Shown: positions 1 to 11,601 of the stretch, one piece after another
Layout of the letters: each line of letters begins with the position of its first letter
Numbering within the stretch: position 1 is the first letter of the stretch
Origin: Tritrichomonas musculus
Lineage: Eukaryota > Parabasalia > Tritrichomonadida > Tritrichomonadidae
Length of the DNA: 64,000 nt
Direction of reading: 5' to 3'
Assembly: GCA_039105265.1 (NCBI GenBank)
Contig: JAPFFF010000005.1
Coordinates: 3,581,501 to 3,645,500, forward strand
The notes under the pieces: model-generated
The model's input: only the letters and a program-made list of their open reading frames with translations
Database searches by the model: none
What the model was told of the DNA's origin: nothing
Translations under genes and position numbers: made by a program

Positions 1-731
1 AAAATTTATTTCACCAAGAATCATTCGAAAAAAAGTATTTAACGCTGGTTTATTGTAGAAAAACAAGTTTAACATAATTTTTCTCAGCAACATGAGCTAA
101 AAACCAGTTTTTCAAATCGATGTCTAATTACGAATAATCAATTTTTTTACAGGTCTACTTATGTACCAAGTTTTACTGCTTCAATTAATATTCTTTATCA
201 TTTTTTACATATATTCATGACTACAAATACTATGTAATTCGCTTTCTATTTTTGAAAATTCTCATGAATATTCAAAAAATTATTCAAAAAACAGAGACAA
301 AAATATGTTATATCTACACTATATATAGTATAACTTTAAAATATAGTAGTATTGTTTCTTTATTTTCTTTTTTATGTCTAAAAACTTAATAATTTTGCAA
401 AATTGTAAACGAATAATAAACGTTCTTCTTTTTCATTTATTTTTCTTTTCATCAAATTATAAATTTTTTGAGCTTTTTTCTAATGAAAAATTTAACATTT
501 TAAAAATATTTAGAAATAAATTATTGTAATTTAATGAAAATGATTAAATATTATAATCTAATGAAAATTATCCAATTAATATGATTGAATGAACTTGATT
601 GTTTATAATAATTCGATATTTATAAAAAATGCAATTGTTTGAATGTGATTATTTAGAAGATTTAATTTGATTAGAAGAATGTGATTGATTAAAAAATTTA
701 TTTGAATCAATTATATTCAATTATCCCTAGG
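1..731 (+). repeat. Outer inverted-repeat arm of FB1, left copy
   Basis: AT-rich single-copy sequence whose reverse complement is 8934-9664, with no net indel and apparently near identity. It contains no ORF. It ends at a CCTAGG palindrome directly next to the satellite array. Near identity of the two arms implies recent formation or continued gene conversion. Confidence 0.9.
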
Positions 732-3700
732 TAATCACTTTCATTCTTTCATTCGCTTTAATTCAATCACTTTTACTCATTCAATCATTTCATTCATTCA
801 ATTACTTTTACTCATTCAATCATTTCATTCATTCAATCATTTCATTCATTCAATTACTTTTACTCATTCAATTACTTTTACTCATTCAATCATTTCATTC
901 ATTCAATTGCTTTCATTCATTCAATTACTTTTACTCTTTCAATCATTTCATTCATTCAATTACTTTTACTCTTTCAATCATTTCATTCATTCAATCATTT
1001 CATTCATTCAATTGCTTTCATTCATTCAATTACTTTTACTCATTCAATCATTTCATTCATTCAATTGCTTTCATTCATTCAATTACTTTTACTCTTTCAA
1101 TCATTTCATTCATTCAATCATTTCATTCATTCAATCATTTCATTCATTCAATCATTTCATTCATTCAATTGCTTTCATTCATTCAATCATTTCATTCATT
1201 CAATTACTTTTACTCATTCAATCATTTCATTCATTCAATTACTTTTACTCTTTCAATCATTTCATTCATTCAATTGCTTTCATTCATTCAATTGCTTTCA
1301 TTCATTCAATTACTTTTACTCATTCAATCATTTCATTCATTCAATTACTTTCATTCATTCAATTACTTTTACTCTTTCAATCATTTCATTCATTCAATTG
1401 CTTTCATTCATTCAATTGCTTTCATTCATTCAATTACTTTTACTCATTCAATCATTTCATTCATTCAATCATTTCATTCATTCAATCATTTCATTCATTC
1501 AATCATTTCATTCATTCAATTGCTTTCATTCATTCAATTGCTTTCATTCATTCAATTACTTTTACTCATTCAATCATTTCATTCATTCAATCATTTCATT
1601 CATTCAATCATTTCATTCATTCAATCATTTCATTCATTCAATTGCTTTCATTCATTCAATCATTTCATTCATTCAATTGCTTTCATTCATTCAATCACTT
1701 TCATTCATTCAATCATTTCATTCATTCAATTGCTTTAATTCATTCAATTACTTTTACTCTTTCAATCATTTCATTCATTCAATTGCTTTCATTCATTCAA
1801 TTACTTTTACTCTTTCAATCATTTCATTCATTCAATTGCTTTCATTCATTCAATCATTTCATTCATTCAATCATTTCATTCATTCAATTGCTTTCATTCA
1901 TTCAATTACTTTTACTCTTTCAATCATTTCATTCATTCAATTGCTTTCATTCATTCAATTACTTTTACTCTTTCAATCATTTCATTCATTCAATTACTTT
2001 TACTCATTCAATCATTTCATTCATTCAATCATTTCATTCATTCAATTACTTTTACTCATTCAATCATTTCATTCATTCAATCATTTCATTCATTCAATTG
2101 CTTTCATTCATTCAATTACTTTTACTCTTTCAATCATTTCATTCATTCAATTGCTTTCATTCATTCAATTACTTTTACTCTTTCAATCATTTCATTCATT
2201 CAATCATTTCATTCATTCAATCATTTCATTCATTCAATTGCTTTCATTCATTCAATCATTTCATTCATTCAATTACTTTTACTCATTCAATCATTTCATT
2301 CATTCAATTACTTTTACTCTTTCAATCATTTCATTCATTCAATTGCTTTCATTCATTCAATTGCTTTCATTCATTCAATTACTTTTACTCTTTCAATCAT
2401 TTCATTCATTCAATCATTTCATTCATTCAATCATTTCATTCATTCAATTGCTTTCATTCATTCAATCATTTCATTCATTCAATTACTTTTACTCATTCAA
2501 TCATTTCATTCATTCAATTACTTTTACTCTTTCAATCATTTCATTCATTCAATTGCTTTCATTCATTCAATTGCTTTCATTCATTCAATTACTTTTACTC
2601 ATTCAATCATTTCATTCATTCAATTACTTTCATTCATTCAATTACTTTTACTCTTTCAATCATTTCATTCATTCAATTGCTTTCATTCATTCAATTGCTT
2701 TCATTCATTCAATTACTTTTACTCATTCAATCATTTCATTCATTCAATCATTTCATTCATTCAATCATTTCATTCATTCAATCATTTCATTCATTCAATT
2801 GCTTTCATTCATTCAATTGCTTTCATTCATTCAATTACTTTTACTCATTCAATCATTTCATTCATTCAATCATTTCATTCATTCAATCATTTCATTCATT
2901 CAATCACTTTCATTCATTCAATCATTTCATTCATTCAATTGCTTTCATTCATTCAATCATTTCATTCATTCAATTGCTTTAATTCATTCAATTACTTTTA
3001 CTCTTTCAATCATTTCATTCATTCAATTGCTTTCATTCATTCAATCACTTTCATTCATTCAATCATTTCATTCATTCAATTGCTTTCATTCATTCAATTA
3101 CTTTTACTCTTTCAATCATTTCATTCATTCAATTGCTTTCATTCATTCAATTACTTTTACTCTTTCAATCATTTCATTCATTCAATTACTTTTACTCATT
3201 CAATCATTTCATTCATTCAATCATTTCATTCATTCAATTGCTTTCATTCATTCAATTACTTTTACTCATTCAATCATTTCATTCATTCAATTGCTTTCAT
3301 TCATTCAATTACTTTTACTCTTTCAATCATTTCATTCATTCAATTGCTTTCATTCATTCAATCATTTCATTCATTCAATTACTTTTACTCATTCAATCAT
3401 TTCATTCATTCAATTGCTTTCATTCATTCAATCATTTCATTCATTCAATTACTTTTACTCATTCAATCATTTCATTCATTCAATTACTTTTACTCTTTCA
3501 ATCATTTCATTCATTCAATCATTTCATTCATTCAATTGCTTTCATTCATTCAATTGCTTTCATTCATTCAATTACTTTTACTCTTTCAATCATTTCATTC
3601 ATTCAATTGCTTTCATTCATTCAATCATTTCATTCATTCAATTACTTTTACTCTTTCAATCATTTCATTCATTCAATTGCTTTCATTCATTCAATCATTT

Positions 3701-4640
3701 CATTCATTCAATTACTTTTACTCATTCAATCATTTCATTCATTCAATTACTTTTACTCTTTCAATCATTTCATTCATTCAATCATTTCATTCATTCAATT
3801 GCTTTCATTCATTCAATTGCTTTCATTCATTCAATTACTTTTACTCTTTCAATCATTTCATTCATTCAATTGCTTTCATTCATTCAATTGCTTTCATTCA
3901 TTCAATTGCTTTCATTCATTCAATCATTTCATTCATTCAATCATTTCATTCATTCAATCATTTCATTCATTCAATTGCTTTCATTCATTCAATCATTTCA
4001 TTCATTCAATTGCTTTCATTCATTCAATCACTTTCATTCATTCAATCATTTCATTCATTCAAATGCTTTAATTCATTCAATTACTTTTACTCATTCAATC
4101 ATTTCATTCATTCAATTACTTTTACTCTTTCAATCATTTCATTCATTCAATTGCTTTCATTCATTCAATTGCTTTCATTCATTCAATTGCTTTCATTCAT
4201 TCAATTACTTTTACTCATTCAATCATTTCATTCATTCAATCATTTCATTCATTCAATCATTTCATTCATTCAATTGCTTTCATTCATTCAATCACTTTCA
4301 TTCATTCAATCATTTCATTCATTCAATTGCTTTAATTCATTCAATTACTTTTACTCTTTCAATCATTTCATTCATTCAATTGCTTTCATTCATTCAATTA
4401 CTTTTACTCTTTCAATCATTTCATTCATTCAATTGCTTTCATTCATTCAATTACTTTTACTCTTTCAATCATTTCATTCATTCAATTGCTTTCATTCATT
4501 CAATTACTTTTACTCTTTCAATCATTTCATTCATTCAATCACTTTCATTCATTCAATCATTTCATTCATTCAATTACTTTCATTCATTCAATAATTTCAT
4601 TCATTCAATCATTTTAATTCTTTCTTTCGTTTTAATTAAA
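732..4640 (+). repeat. FB1 left satellite array of 17/18-bp words
   Basis: About 220 tandem words of four main kinds: CAATCATTTCATTCATT (17 bp), CAATTGCTTTCATTCATT, CAATCACTTTCATTCATT and CAATTACTTTTACTCATT or ...CTCTTT (18 bp). Mixing 17- and 18-bp words shifts the frame constantly. The plus strand is nearly G-free and largely free of stop codons in all three frames, giving long spurious ORFs of HSFN/FIQ-type repeats. Larger blocks are duplicated, for example a stretch of about 216 bp near 2168 recurs at about 2384. The array decays at its inner edge (4590-4640). It is not a protein gene. Confidence 0.92.
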
Positions 4641-5345
4641 TAAATCGCTTTAAGATGGTTCTCCATATCCGTCATTTTTAGAATGTATTGATCTCAACGA
4701 ATGCTAAATCTCATAGAGCCAAACACAATACATAAAGCATACTTTTATATATATATATATTTAAAGTTCACAGACATACAAAATCTAATATTAATTTTTT
4801 GATGAATACAGCGGTTTTGGAAATAGATTAGAATTTTTTGGAAATAAAATAGCGTGATTTAAATGTGTTTATAAGACCGCTAAAAATTCCTTCGAAATAA
4901 AATAGTGAATGATTATTTTCCATTCAATTTTCCATTTTTTTGTTGAGGAAAAATATAAAATCTTAACAATTTTTTACCAATTTATAGTGTTTTAAAACAC
5001 TATAAAATTTCTTTAATCTATCTCTTAAGACTGTTTTTAAGTATGATTAATATGAATAGAAAATGTTCGTTCCTATTTTGTGTCCAAAAAATTCTAATCT
5101 ATTTCCAAAACAGCTGTACTCATTTTAAAAATCAGCGAGCTTTATAAAGTAATAATAATATATTAAAATAAGAGGATTTATGGAATGTACTCATGAAAAA
5201 GTTATTAAGGGCGTACATTCCAAAAATACCATTTTATCGTTGAGGTTACTAAACAGGATAGATATCGAGGTAGATCTAACCTTTTCACGTGTCGATTTAG
5301 TACCTAGCACAATTTCTTGAAGTACTAGTATATTATTCGATAAGT
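4641..5345. other. FB1 spacer, left part without a gene
   Basis: AT-rich single-copy DNA between the left satellite array and the decayed gene at 5330-5722. It holds the MITE at 4807-5118. A short inverted repeat (TGGAATGTAC near 5179, GTACATTCC near 5213) lies to its right. No ORF with coding character was seen. Confidence 0.6.
4807..5118. mobile_element. mariner-type MITE nested in the FB1 spacer
   Basis: Terminal inverted repeats of about 35 bp with one visible mismatch: TACAGCGGTTTTGGAAATAG at the left end, and the reverse complement of the right end reads TACAGCTGTTTTGGAAATAG. Both ends are bordered by TA, the target duplication of Tc1/mariner elements. The 312-bp interior has no ORF but contains a palindrome (ATAGTGTTTTAAAACACTAT near 4985). 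The superfamily is inferred from the TA borders only. Confidence 0.75.
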
Positions 5346-5722
5346 TTATCTATATATTTAAATGATTTCGTATTTGGATCGTAATATCTAGATTTATATG
5401 TATCACTCTTTTCTGGTTCGATATTCTTACGTGGTACTGTTCAAGATATATTACAGAGCTTACCATTGCGTTTCGTGAATCGTTTATTCTTTTAGGGTAA
5501 ATATTCATTAAAGGATCTAGCATTGAATTTACTAGCATAAAGATTAAGACATAACTGAGTATTAAAGGTTTTATGGTCGCATTTGGCAGTTAACTCCGTA
5601 ATCGCTCTTTTCAGTAATGGTAAATCATCTATAGTATACAACTCTTCTAGACTTGGCTCTGTTGTATTCTTGTTCTTACTATTCGTAGAAGATATTTCTC
5701 TGAAACTCATTTCAGTAGTCAT
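5330..5722 (-). pseudogene. Decayed gene in the FB1 spacer, unknown family
   Basis: Coding-like sequence starts at an ATG at 5722 (MTTEMSFREISSTNS...) and runs about 75 codons. It then has to change frame near 5500-5530 (continuing PKRINDSRNAMVSS) and again near 5430 (continuing PRKNIEPEKSDTYKSRYYDP...YIDKLIE), and ends at about 5330. No single frame is open throughout, so two frameshifts are needed. Local base composition is less AT-rich than the surroundings, which supports former coding. I do not recognise the family. The gene may have been part of the element's original cargo or captured. Confidence is moderate that this is a vestigial gene and low for any function. Confidence 0.5.
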
Positions 5723-6515
5723 ATTTTATTTATGAATATTGGATTAAAAAATCTTTTAAATTCGTGTTTGGGGTTATTTATAGAGATATCGTAAACAGGA
5801 TTTCAGTGTAGTTTTATCGGTTACTAGAACTTTACTGAGGAACTATCTCATGTATATCATTAACTCACTAAAGTTCGATCTATCGTTTAGAAACTCGTTG
5901 GAAAGCTATATATATGGAAGGTCCATAAGTGTTCTCGGAGGTCTTAGAAGGTTTTAAAAGCGTGCAGAGTGAGGATACGTCTCATCCCTTAATCTTACTA
6001 CTCATGCTGAAAATGATAGAATTGAATTCCATTCGCCCTAGCACGTTATATATCTGTAACACTTGCTATAAGCAAAGGAAAAATTATTGATATTCTGGAT
6101 CATATTTTTCATAATCACAATTAATAAACCCCTGTAGTTCTAGATGATGAAATCACCAAACCTTGAAATTTTTGTTTTGATCTCTTCATAAATTGGACGA
6201 AATGTTTTTTCCGAAAGCAAAATCATTAAATATTTTAACATTAAATTATTTTCAAGTCTTTTGATGTTAGATTTATCTTTACAATGGCGTTTTTTGCTGA
6301 TTTTTTGGTTATATAAAATGATTTACATAATGAGCATATAAAAATTAGAAATCATGTGCATTGTATTTGGTAATTATTTTAACAAAGCTAAAAGTAACAT
6401 CAAATTGATTTATAAACCAGTCACTCATATTAATTGAAATTTAAAAAAATATCAGAATAAAAAATAAACTATTGAATTTTCAAAGCTATAAAAAAATTCT
6501 GAGCTTTGAAACTTT
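5723..6515. other. FB1 spacer, right part without a recognised gene
   Basis: About 800 bp between the decayed minus-strand gene and the ankyrin-family fragment. A 34-codon ORF starts near 5850 on the plus strand (MYIINSLKFDLSFRN...) in a patch of somewhat higher GC and may be another coding vestige, but it has no recognisable similarity. Nothing else was identified. Confidence 0.4.
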
Positions 6516-6824
6516 TTGTATATACCCTCAGTTTTGATAAAGCAAAACGTAATGGATTGTAAGAAATATATACAGAAAATGAGAATGGTTCAAGCCAATA
6601 TTCTCTCCTTTATAAATGAAGATAAAAATACAGAAGAATACTTTCAAATTTTAATCAATTTATTTGATGATCAAAATTATAATAATGATAAGCAAAAACT
6701 AAGAATCATTCTGAATATGATTGCAAATATTGTTAATATTCATCAGCGGGTATCCTATTTCTTCTGAAAAATAGAGAAAATTTTAATGTTTCTAAAGGAT
6801 GATATCATTAATATCTATTCTAAT
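6516..6824 (+). pseudogene. 5' fragment of an ankyrin/DUF3447-family gene, cut by the FB1 satellite
   Basis: The reading frame gives KYIQKMRMVQANILSFINED followed by NTEEYFQILINLFDDQ and IILNMIANIVNIHQR. This matches the conserved N-terminus of the very large trichomonad ankyrin-repeat/DUF3447 protein family. Starts at 6516 and 6552 are both in frame; 6552 (MDCKKYIQ) fits the family better. An in-frame TGA at 6765-6767 interrupts the frame where the family has a Ser or similar residue, and the frame resumes as KIEKILMFLKDDI before ending where the FB1 array begins (about 6825). The ankyrin repeats are absent. Either FB1 captured a 5' gene piece or the array grew into it. Family assignment is from remembered motif patterns, not a search. 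Confidence 0.7.
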
Positions 6825-8933
6825 TGAATGAATGAAAGTATTTGATGAATGAAATGATTGAATGAATGAAAGTAATTGAATGAATGAAATGATTGAATGA
6901 ATGAAATGATTGAATGAGTAAAAGTAATTGAATGAATGAAAGCAATTGAATGAATGAAATGATTGAATGAATGAAAGTGATTGAATGAATGAAAGCAATT
7001 GAATGAATGAAATGATTGAATGAGTAAAAGTAATTGAATGAGTAAAAGTAATTGAATGAATGAAAGCAATTGAATGAATGAAATGATTGAATGAATGAAA
7101 TGATTGAATGAATGAAATGATTGAATGAGTAAAAGTAATTGAATGAGTAAAAGTAATTGAATGAATGAAAGCAATTGAATGAATGAAATGATTGAATGAA
7201 TGAAAGCAATTGAATGAATGAAATGATTGAAAGAGTAAAAGTAATTGAATGAATGAAAGTGATTGAATGAATGAAAGCAATTGAATGAATGAAATGATTG
7301 AATGAGTAAAAGTAATTGAATGAATGAAATGATTGAATGAATGAAATGATTGAATGAATGAAATGATTGAATGAATGAAAGCAATTGAATGAATGAAATG
7401 ATTGAAAGAGTAAAAGTAATTGAATGAATGAAATGATTGAATGAATGAAATGATTGAATGAATGAAAGCAATTGAATGAATGAAATATTTGAATGAGTAA
7501 AAGTAATTGAATGAATGAAAGCAATTGAATGAATGAAATGATTGAATGAATGAAAGTGATTGAATGAATGAAATGATTGAATGAGTAAAAGTAATTGAAT
7601 GAATGAAAGCAATTGAATGAATGAAATGATTGAATGAATGAAATGATTGAATGAATGAAATGATTGAATGAGTAAAAGTAATTGAATGAGTAAAAGCAAT
7701 TGAATGAATGAAAGCAATTGAATGAATGAAATGATTGAATGAGTAAAAGTAATTGAATGAATGAAAGTAATTGAATGAATGAAAGCAATTGAATGAATGA
7801 AAGCAATTGAATGAATGAAAGCAATTGAATGAATGAAAGCAATTGAATGAATGAAATGATTGAAAGAGTAAAAGTAATTGAATGAATGAAAGCAATTGAA
7901 TGAATGAAATGATTGAATGAGTAAAAGTAATTGAATGAATGAAAGCAATTGAATGAATGAAATGATTGAATGAATGAAATGATTGAATGAATGAAAGTGA
8001 TTGAATGAATGAAATGATTGAAAGAGTAAAAGTAATTGAATGAATGAAATGATTGAAAGAGTAAAAGTAATTGAATGAATGAAAGCAATTGAATGAATGA
8101 AATGATTGAATGAATGAAAGTGATTGAATGAATGAAAGCAATTGAATGAATGAAATGATTGAATGAATGAAATGATTGAATGAATGAAATGATTGAATGA
8201 GTAAAAGTAATTGAATGAGTAAAAGCAATTGAATGAATGAAAGCAATTGAATGAATGAAATGATTGAATGAGTAAAAGTAATTGAATGAATGAAAGCAAT
8301 TGAATGAATGAAATGATTGAATGAATGAAATGATTGAATGAATGAAAGTGATTGAATGAATGAAATGATTGAAAGAGTAAAAGTAATTGAATGAATGAAA
8401 TGATTGAAAGAGTAAAAGTAATTGAATGAATGAAAGCAATTGAATGAATGAAATGATTGAAAGAGTAAAAGTAATTGAATGAATGAAAGCAATTGAATGA
8501 ATGAAATGATTGAATGAATGAAAGTGATTGAATGAATGAAAGCAATTGAATGAATGAAATGATTGAATGAGTAAAAGTAATTGAATGAATGAAAGCAATT
8601 GAATGAATGAAATGATTGAATGAGTAAAAGTAATTGAATGAATTAAAGCAATTGAATGAATGAAATGATTGAATGAGTAAAAGTAATTGAATGAATGAAA
8701 GCAATTGAATGAATGAAATGATTGAAAGAGTAAAAGTGATTGAATGAATGAAAGCAATTGAATGAATGAAATGATTGAATGAGTAAAAGTAATTGAATGA
8801 GTAAAAGTAATTGAATGAATGAAAGTGATTGAATGAATGAAATGATTGAATGAGTAAAAGTAATTGAATGAATGAAATGATTGAATGAGTAAAAGTGATT
8901 GAATTAAAGCGAATGAAAGAATGAAAGTGATTA
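6825..8933 (-). repeat. FB1 right satellite array of 17/18-bp words
   Basis: Same word set as the left array but reverse-complemented (ATGAATGAAATGATTGAATG and so on), about 120 words. The minus strand is the nearly stop-free strand, giving spurious ORFs of over 600 codons. Word order differs from the left array and the array is about half as long, so the two arms have expanded or contracted independently while the outer arms stayed matched. Confidence 0.92.
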
Positions 8934-9664
8934 CCTAGGGATAATTGAATATAATTGATTCAAATAAATTTTTTAATCAATCACATTCTTCTAATCAAAT
9001 TAAATCTTCTAAATAATCACATTCAAACAATTGCATTTTTTATAAATATCGAATTATTATAAACAATCAAGTTCATTCAATCATATTAATTGGATAATTT
9101 TCATTAGATTATAATATTTAATCATTTTCATTAAATTACAATAATTTATTTCTAAATATTTTTAAAATGTTAAATTTTTCATTAGAAAAAAGCTCAAAAA
9201 ATTTATAATTTGATGAAAAGAAAAATAAATGAAAAAGAAGAACGTTTATTATTCGTTTACAATTTTGCAAAATTATTAAGTTTTTAGACATAAAAAAGAA
9301 AATAAAGAAACAATACTACTATATTTTAAAGTTATACTATATATAGTGTAGATATAACATATTTTTGTCTCTGTTTTTTGAATAATTTTTTGAATATTCA
9401 TGAGAATTTTCAAAAATAGAAAGCGAATTACATAGTATTTGTAGTCATGAATATATGTAAAAAATGATAAAGAATATTAATTGAAGCAGTAAAACTTGGT
9501 ACATAAGTAGACCTGTAAAAAAATTGATTATTCGTAATTAGACATCGATTTGAAAAACTGGTTTTTAGCTCATGTTGCTGAGAAAAATTATGTTAAACTT
9601 GTTTTTCTACAATAAACCAGCGTTAAATACTTTTTTTCGAATGATTCTTGGTGAAATAAATTTT
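8934..9664 (-). repeat. Outer inverted-repeat arm of FB1, right copy
   Basis: Reverse complement of 1-731. It begins at the CCTAGG palindrome and ends at or beyond 9664. The sequence after it (AATATGTCGAGCGAGTAG) has no partner in the window, so the true element terminus is unresolved. Confidence 0.9.
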
Positions 9665-10540
9665 AATATGTCGAGCGAGTAGTTTACTTTTGCATAAAAA
9701 TACTATCATTTGAACGTTCTCCTGTAGCTGATTCGAGATATATTTTTTTTAAATTTTTCCTGTGTACTTGTTGCAAAAGATAAAAAAATTGATAAAAAAA
9801 AATGATACTCATGAAATGTTTTTCTATTAAAATATGATACTAGAATTTTTTTTTCTATTAAAAAATGATACTTATTTTTTTTTTTAATTGAAAATTTTGA
9901 TACTGGCCAGAGAAAAAGTGGAAATTTTGATATAGTCCCTATTTTTTGAATAGGTTCGATAAAAATTAAAGAGTGAATTAGCATTTTTCACTTGGACCTA
10001 ATAAATCGTATCTTGAAAACAAAATAAATTGGTAATATTATATTTCCAAACCTCATAAAAATCGAAATTTGTTTGAAAGTTTAATATAATTGATTAGTAA
10101 ATATTTGCGATATAATTAATGAAAAATTAGAATTAGATATTTTCTGATTAAACCCAATTTTTCAGCACATATAATAAAATACTTATCTTTTTTTTAAGCT
10201 AAATTTTAGAATATAAGAAAAATCTTCATGATCAATTAGCTAACTCATTTGTTGAACATATTTAGCTCATTTTACTTAATGAATTGTCATATATATTATA
10301 TACTAAGTTTATTAAATATAAATATCTTTATAAAAAGTGAATGAATATCAATGAGATTTATGCAATATCTTGAAATTTTAGTAAATTTTAAAATAAATAT
10401 TTAATTATCATAATAATGCAAATAATATTAGTAAATTGCCCAACTTTTTTTCTTTTATCTACTTCTGCTGTTAAACTTTCGGATTTCTTTAATCAATTCT
10501 TTAAGTTTATAAATTGACTTCTTAAATTTGTGTTACCAGA
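9665..10540. other. Non-coding AT-rich stretch with a degenerate short repeat
   Basis: No convincing gene. Between about 9795 and 9910 a motif containing TGATACT recurs four times, partly preceded by TTTTTCTATTAAAA, forming a degenerate tandem repeat. The 92-codon minus-strand ORF over it is low complexity (Phe/Ile/Lys) and judged non-coding. Confidence 0.5.
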
Positions 10541-10544
10541 AGTT

Positions 10545-11460
10545 CCAATCATTTTTTCTCAATAGCATTGAAGAGAGATGCAAAATTTTTATTAGAAAGT
10601 GTAGCATTAACAATTTGATTTATTGAACCAAGTATAGAAAAAACAATTACATTTACAATAAATGAAAGTCCTAAGATCACCCATACTGAATAATAATATC
10701 AATATTCTTTGTATGTTTGTTTTGCTAACTCTTTAATATCTTCTTTATTGTTTTGAACCACAATTATATCAATTCAAAAGAATTCATTTGGCTTTTTAAC
10801 ATAAGTTTTATCTTTTGCATTCTCAGGTTCAGAAAGAAATCTTGGGGAAATTTTGGATTATCTTTAATTTTATTCTGAAAAAAGAATTTTTTGTCCTTTG
10901 AGAATATCTTATAAACTTCATTATTACTCCTTCTGGATTAATTAAATCACCATAACATCTCTTGCTTCTTGTTCTTCATTGTACAGTTCAGTTTGAACAT
11001 TGAAGAAAAAGTATTCATTTTATGCTGTTTAATTCGAGTGAATATATCTTTTATTTTTAAAAGAGTTATGTTTTCGATCAATTTAGATATATCAATCGTT
11101 CATATTTTAGGTGTTAAAAATTTAAATTAATCATCATAAGAATAATTAGATACAACTCCAAGACATGATACAATTCCATGTATTAAATAATTTGGATTTA
11201 TTATATAAACTGTTTGTGATAATATATCTAAAATTTTTCTAGAGTACATTGAATTTATGATTTTAAAAACATTAATTCCACTGTAAAAACATATTATGTT
11301 TATTAGTTCCTTATATATTTATGGAATAGTCCATCTGTGAAAACATATATCAACAAAAGATATTTTTTGTAAGTCACAAATGAAGATTGAAATACACCAT
11401 ACATTTTTGTTTATATATTTAGTTTGTTTGCTCAGTCTTTGGTGAAAATCAAGAATCATT
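10545..11460 (-). pseudogene. Decayed membrane-protein gene, unknown family
   Basis: Conceptual minus-strand translation gives several coding-like blocks in different frames, from upstream to downstream: YSGINVFKIINSMYSRKILD with LIHGIVSCLGVVSNYSYDD, NVQTELYNEEQEARD, IKDNPKFPRFLSEPENAKDK, NKEDIKELAKQTYKEYWYYY, and a hydrophobic segment YSVWVILGLSFIVNVIVFSI followed by NKNFASLFNAIEKK and a stop. At least three frameshifts and several stops separate the blocks. The hydrophobic segment looks like a membrane helix. A relative of trichomonad multi-pass receptor or cyclase-like proteins is possible but not supported by any diagnostic motif. Confidence 0.45.
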
Positions 11461-11601
11461 TTACAAAAAATGATATGTTTATTTTATTTTAAATTCATAT
11501 CAATTTGAAAAAATAAACAACTTTGCTCATATAATCAGTATTTTCATAACAATTAAAAGTTTTTTCTAAAAATAAATGATAATTTAATATTCAAATAAAA
11601 A

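Larger units (their letters stand above)
1..9664. mobile_element. Giant foldback (long inverted-repeat) element FB1 with satellite arms
   Basis: Position 1 pairs with 9664 and the pairing keeps a constant coordinate sum of 9665: the CCTAGG at 726-731 pairs with the one at 8934-8939, so the outer arms of about 730 bp show no net length difference. Inside each outer arm lies an array of 17/18-bp words, in opposite orientation on the two sides and of unequal length (about 3.9 kb left, 2.1 kb right). The central spacer is about 4641-6824. This is the architecture of foldback transposons and of Mutator-like elements with long terminal inverted repeats. No transposase is visible. The left terminus and any target-site duplication cannot be seen because the window begins inside or exactly at the end of the arm. 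Confidence 0.85.

Noticed and set aside
732..4640. CRISPR-like array
   Set aside because: There are no unique spacers between the repeats, the words are directly adjacent, and the organism is a eukaryote.
907..4643. Very long plus-strand ORFs (up to 1192 codons) of HSFN/FIHSI repeats
   Set aside because: They are readings of the 17/18-bp satellite words in three frames; all frames are open because the strand lacks stops. No start context, no end domain, and the same occurs inverted at 6825-8933.
1..9664. Telomere or subtelomere
   Set aside because: The inverted symmetry is complete on both sides of a spacer and the repeat words are not telomere-like; the window-edge position is not evidence by itself.
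5871..9957. TTCGA-containing sites as possible tRNA genes (for example near 5871 and 9951)
   Set aside because: No cloverleaf or A-box partner could be built around them by eye.
9706..9984. 92-codon minus-strand ORF
   Set aside because: Low-complexity Phe/Ile/Lys composition over a degenerate A/T repeat; no coding signal.
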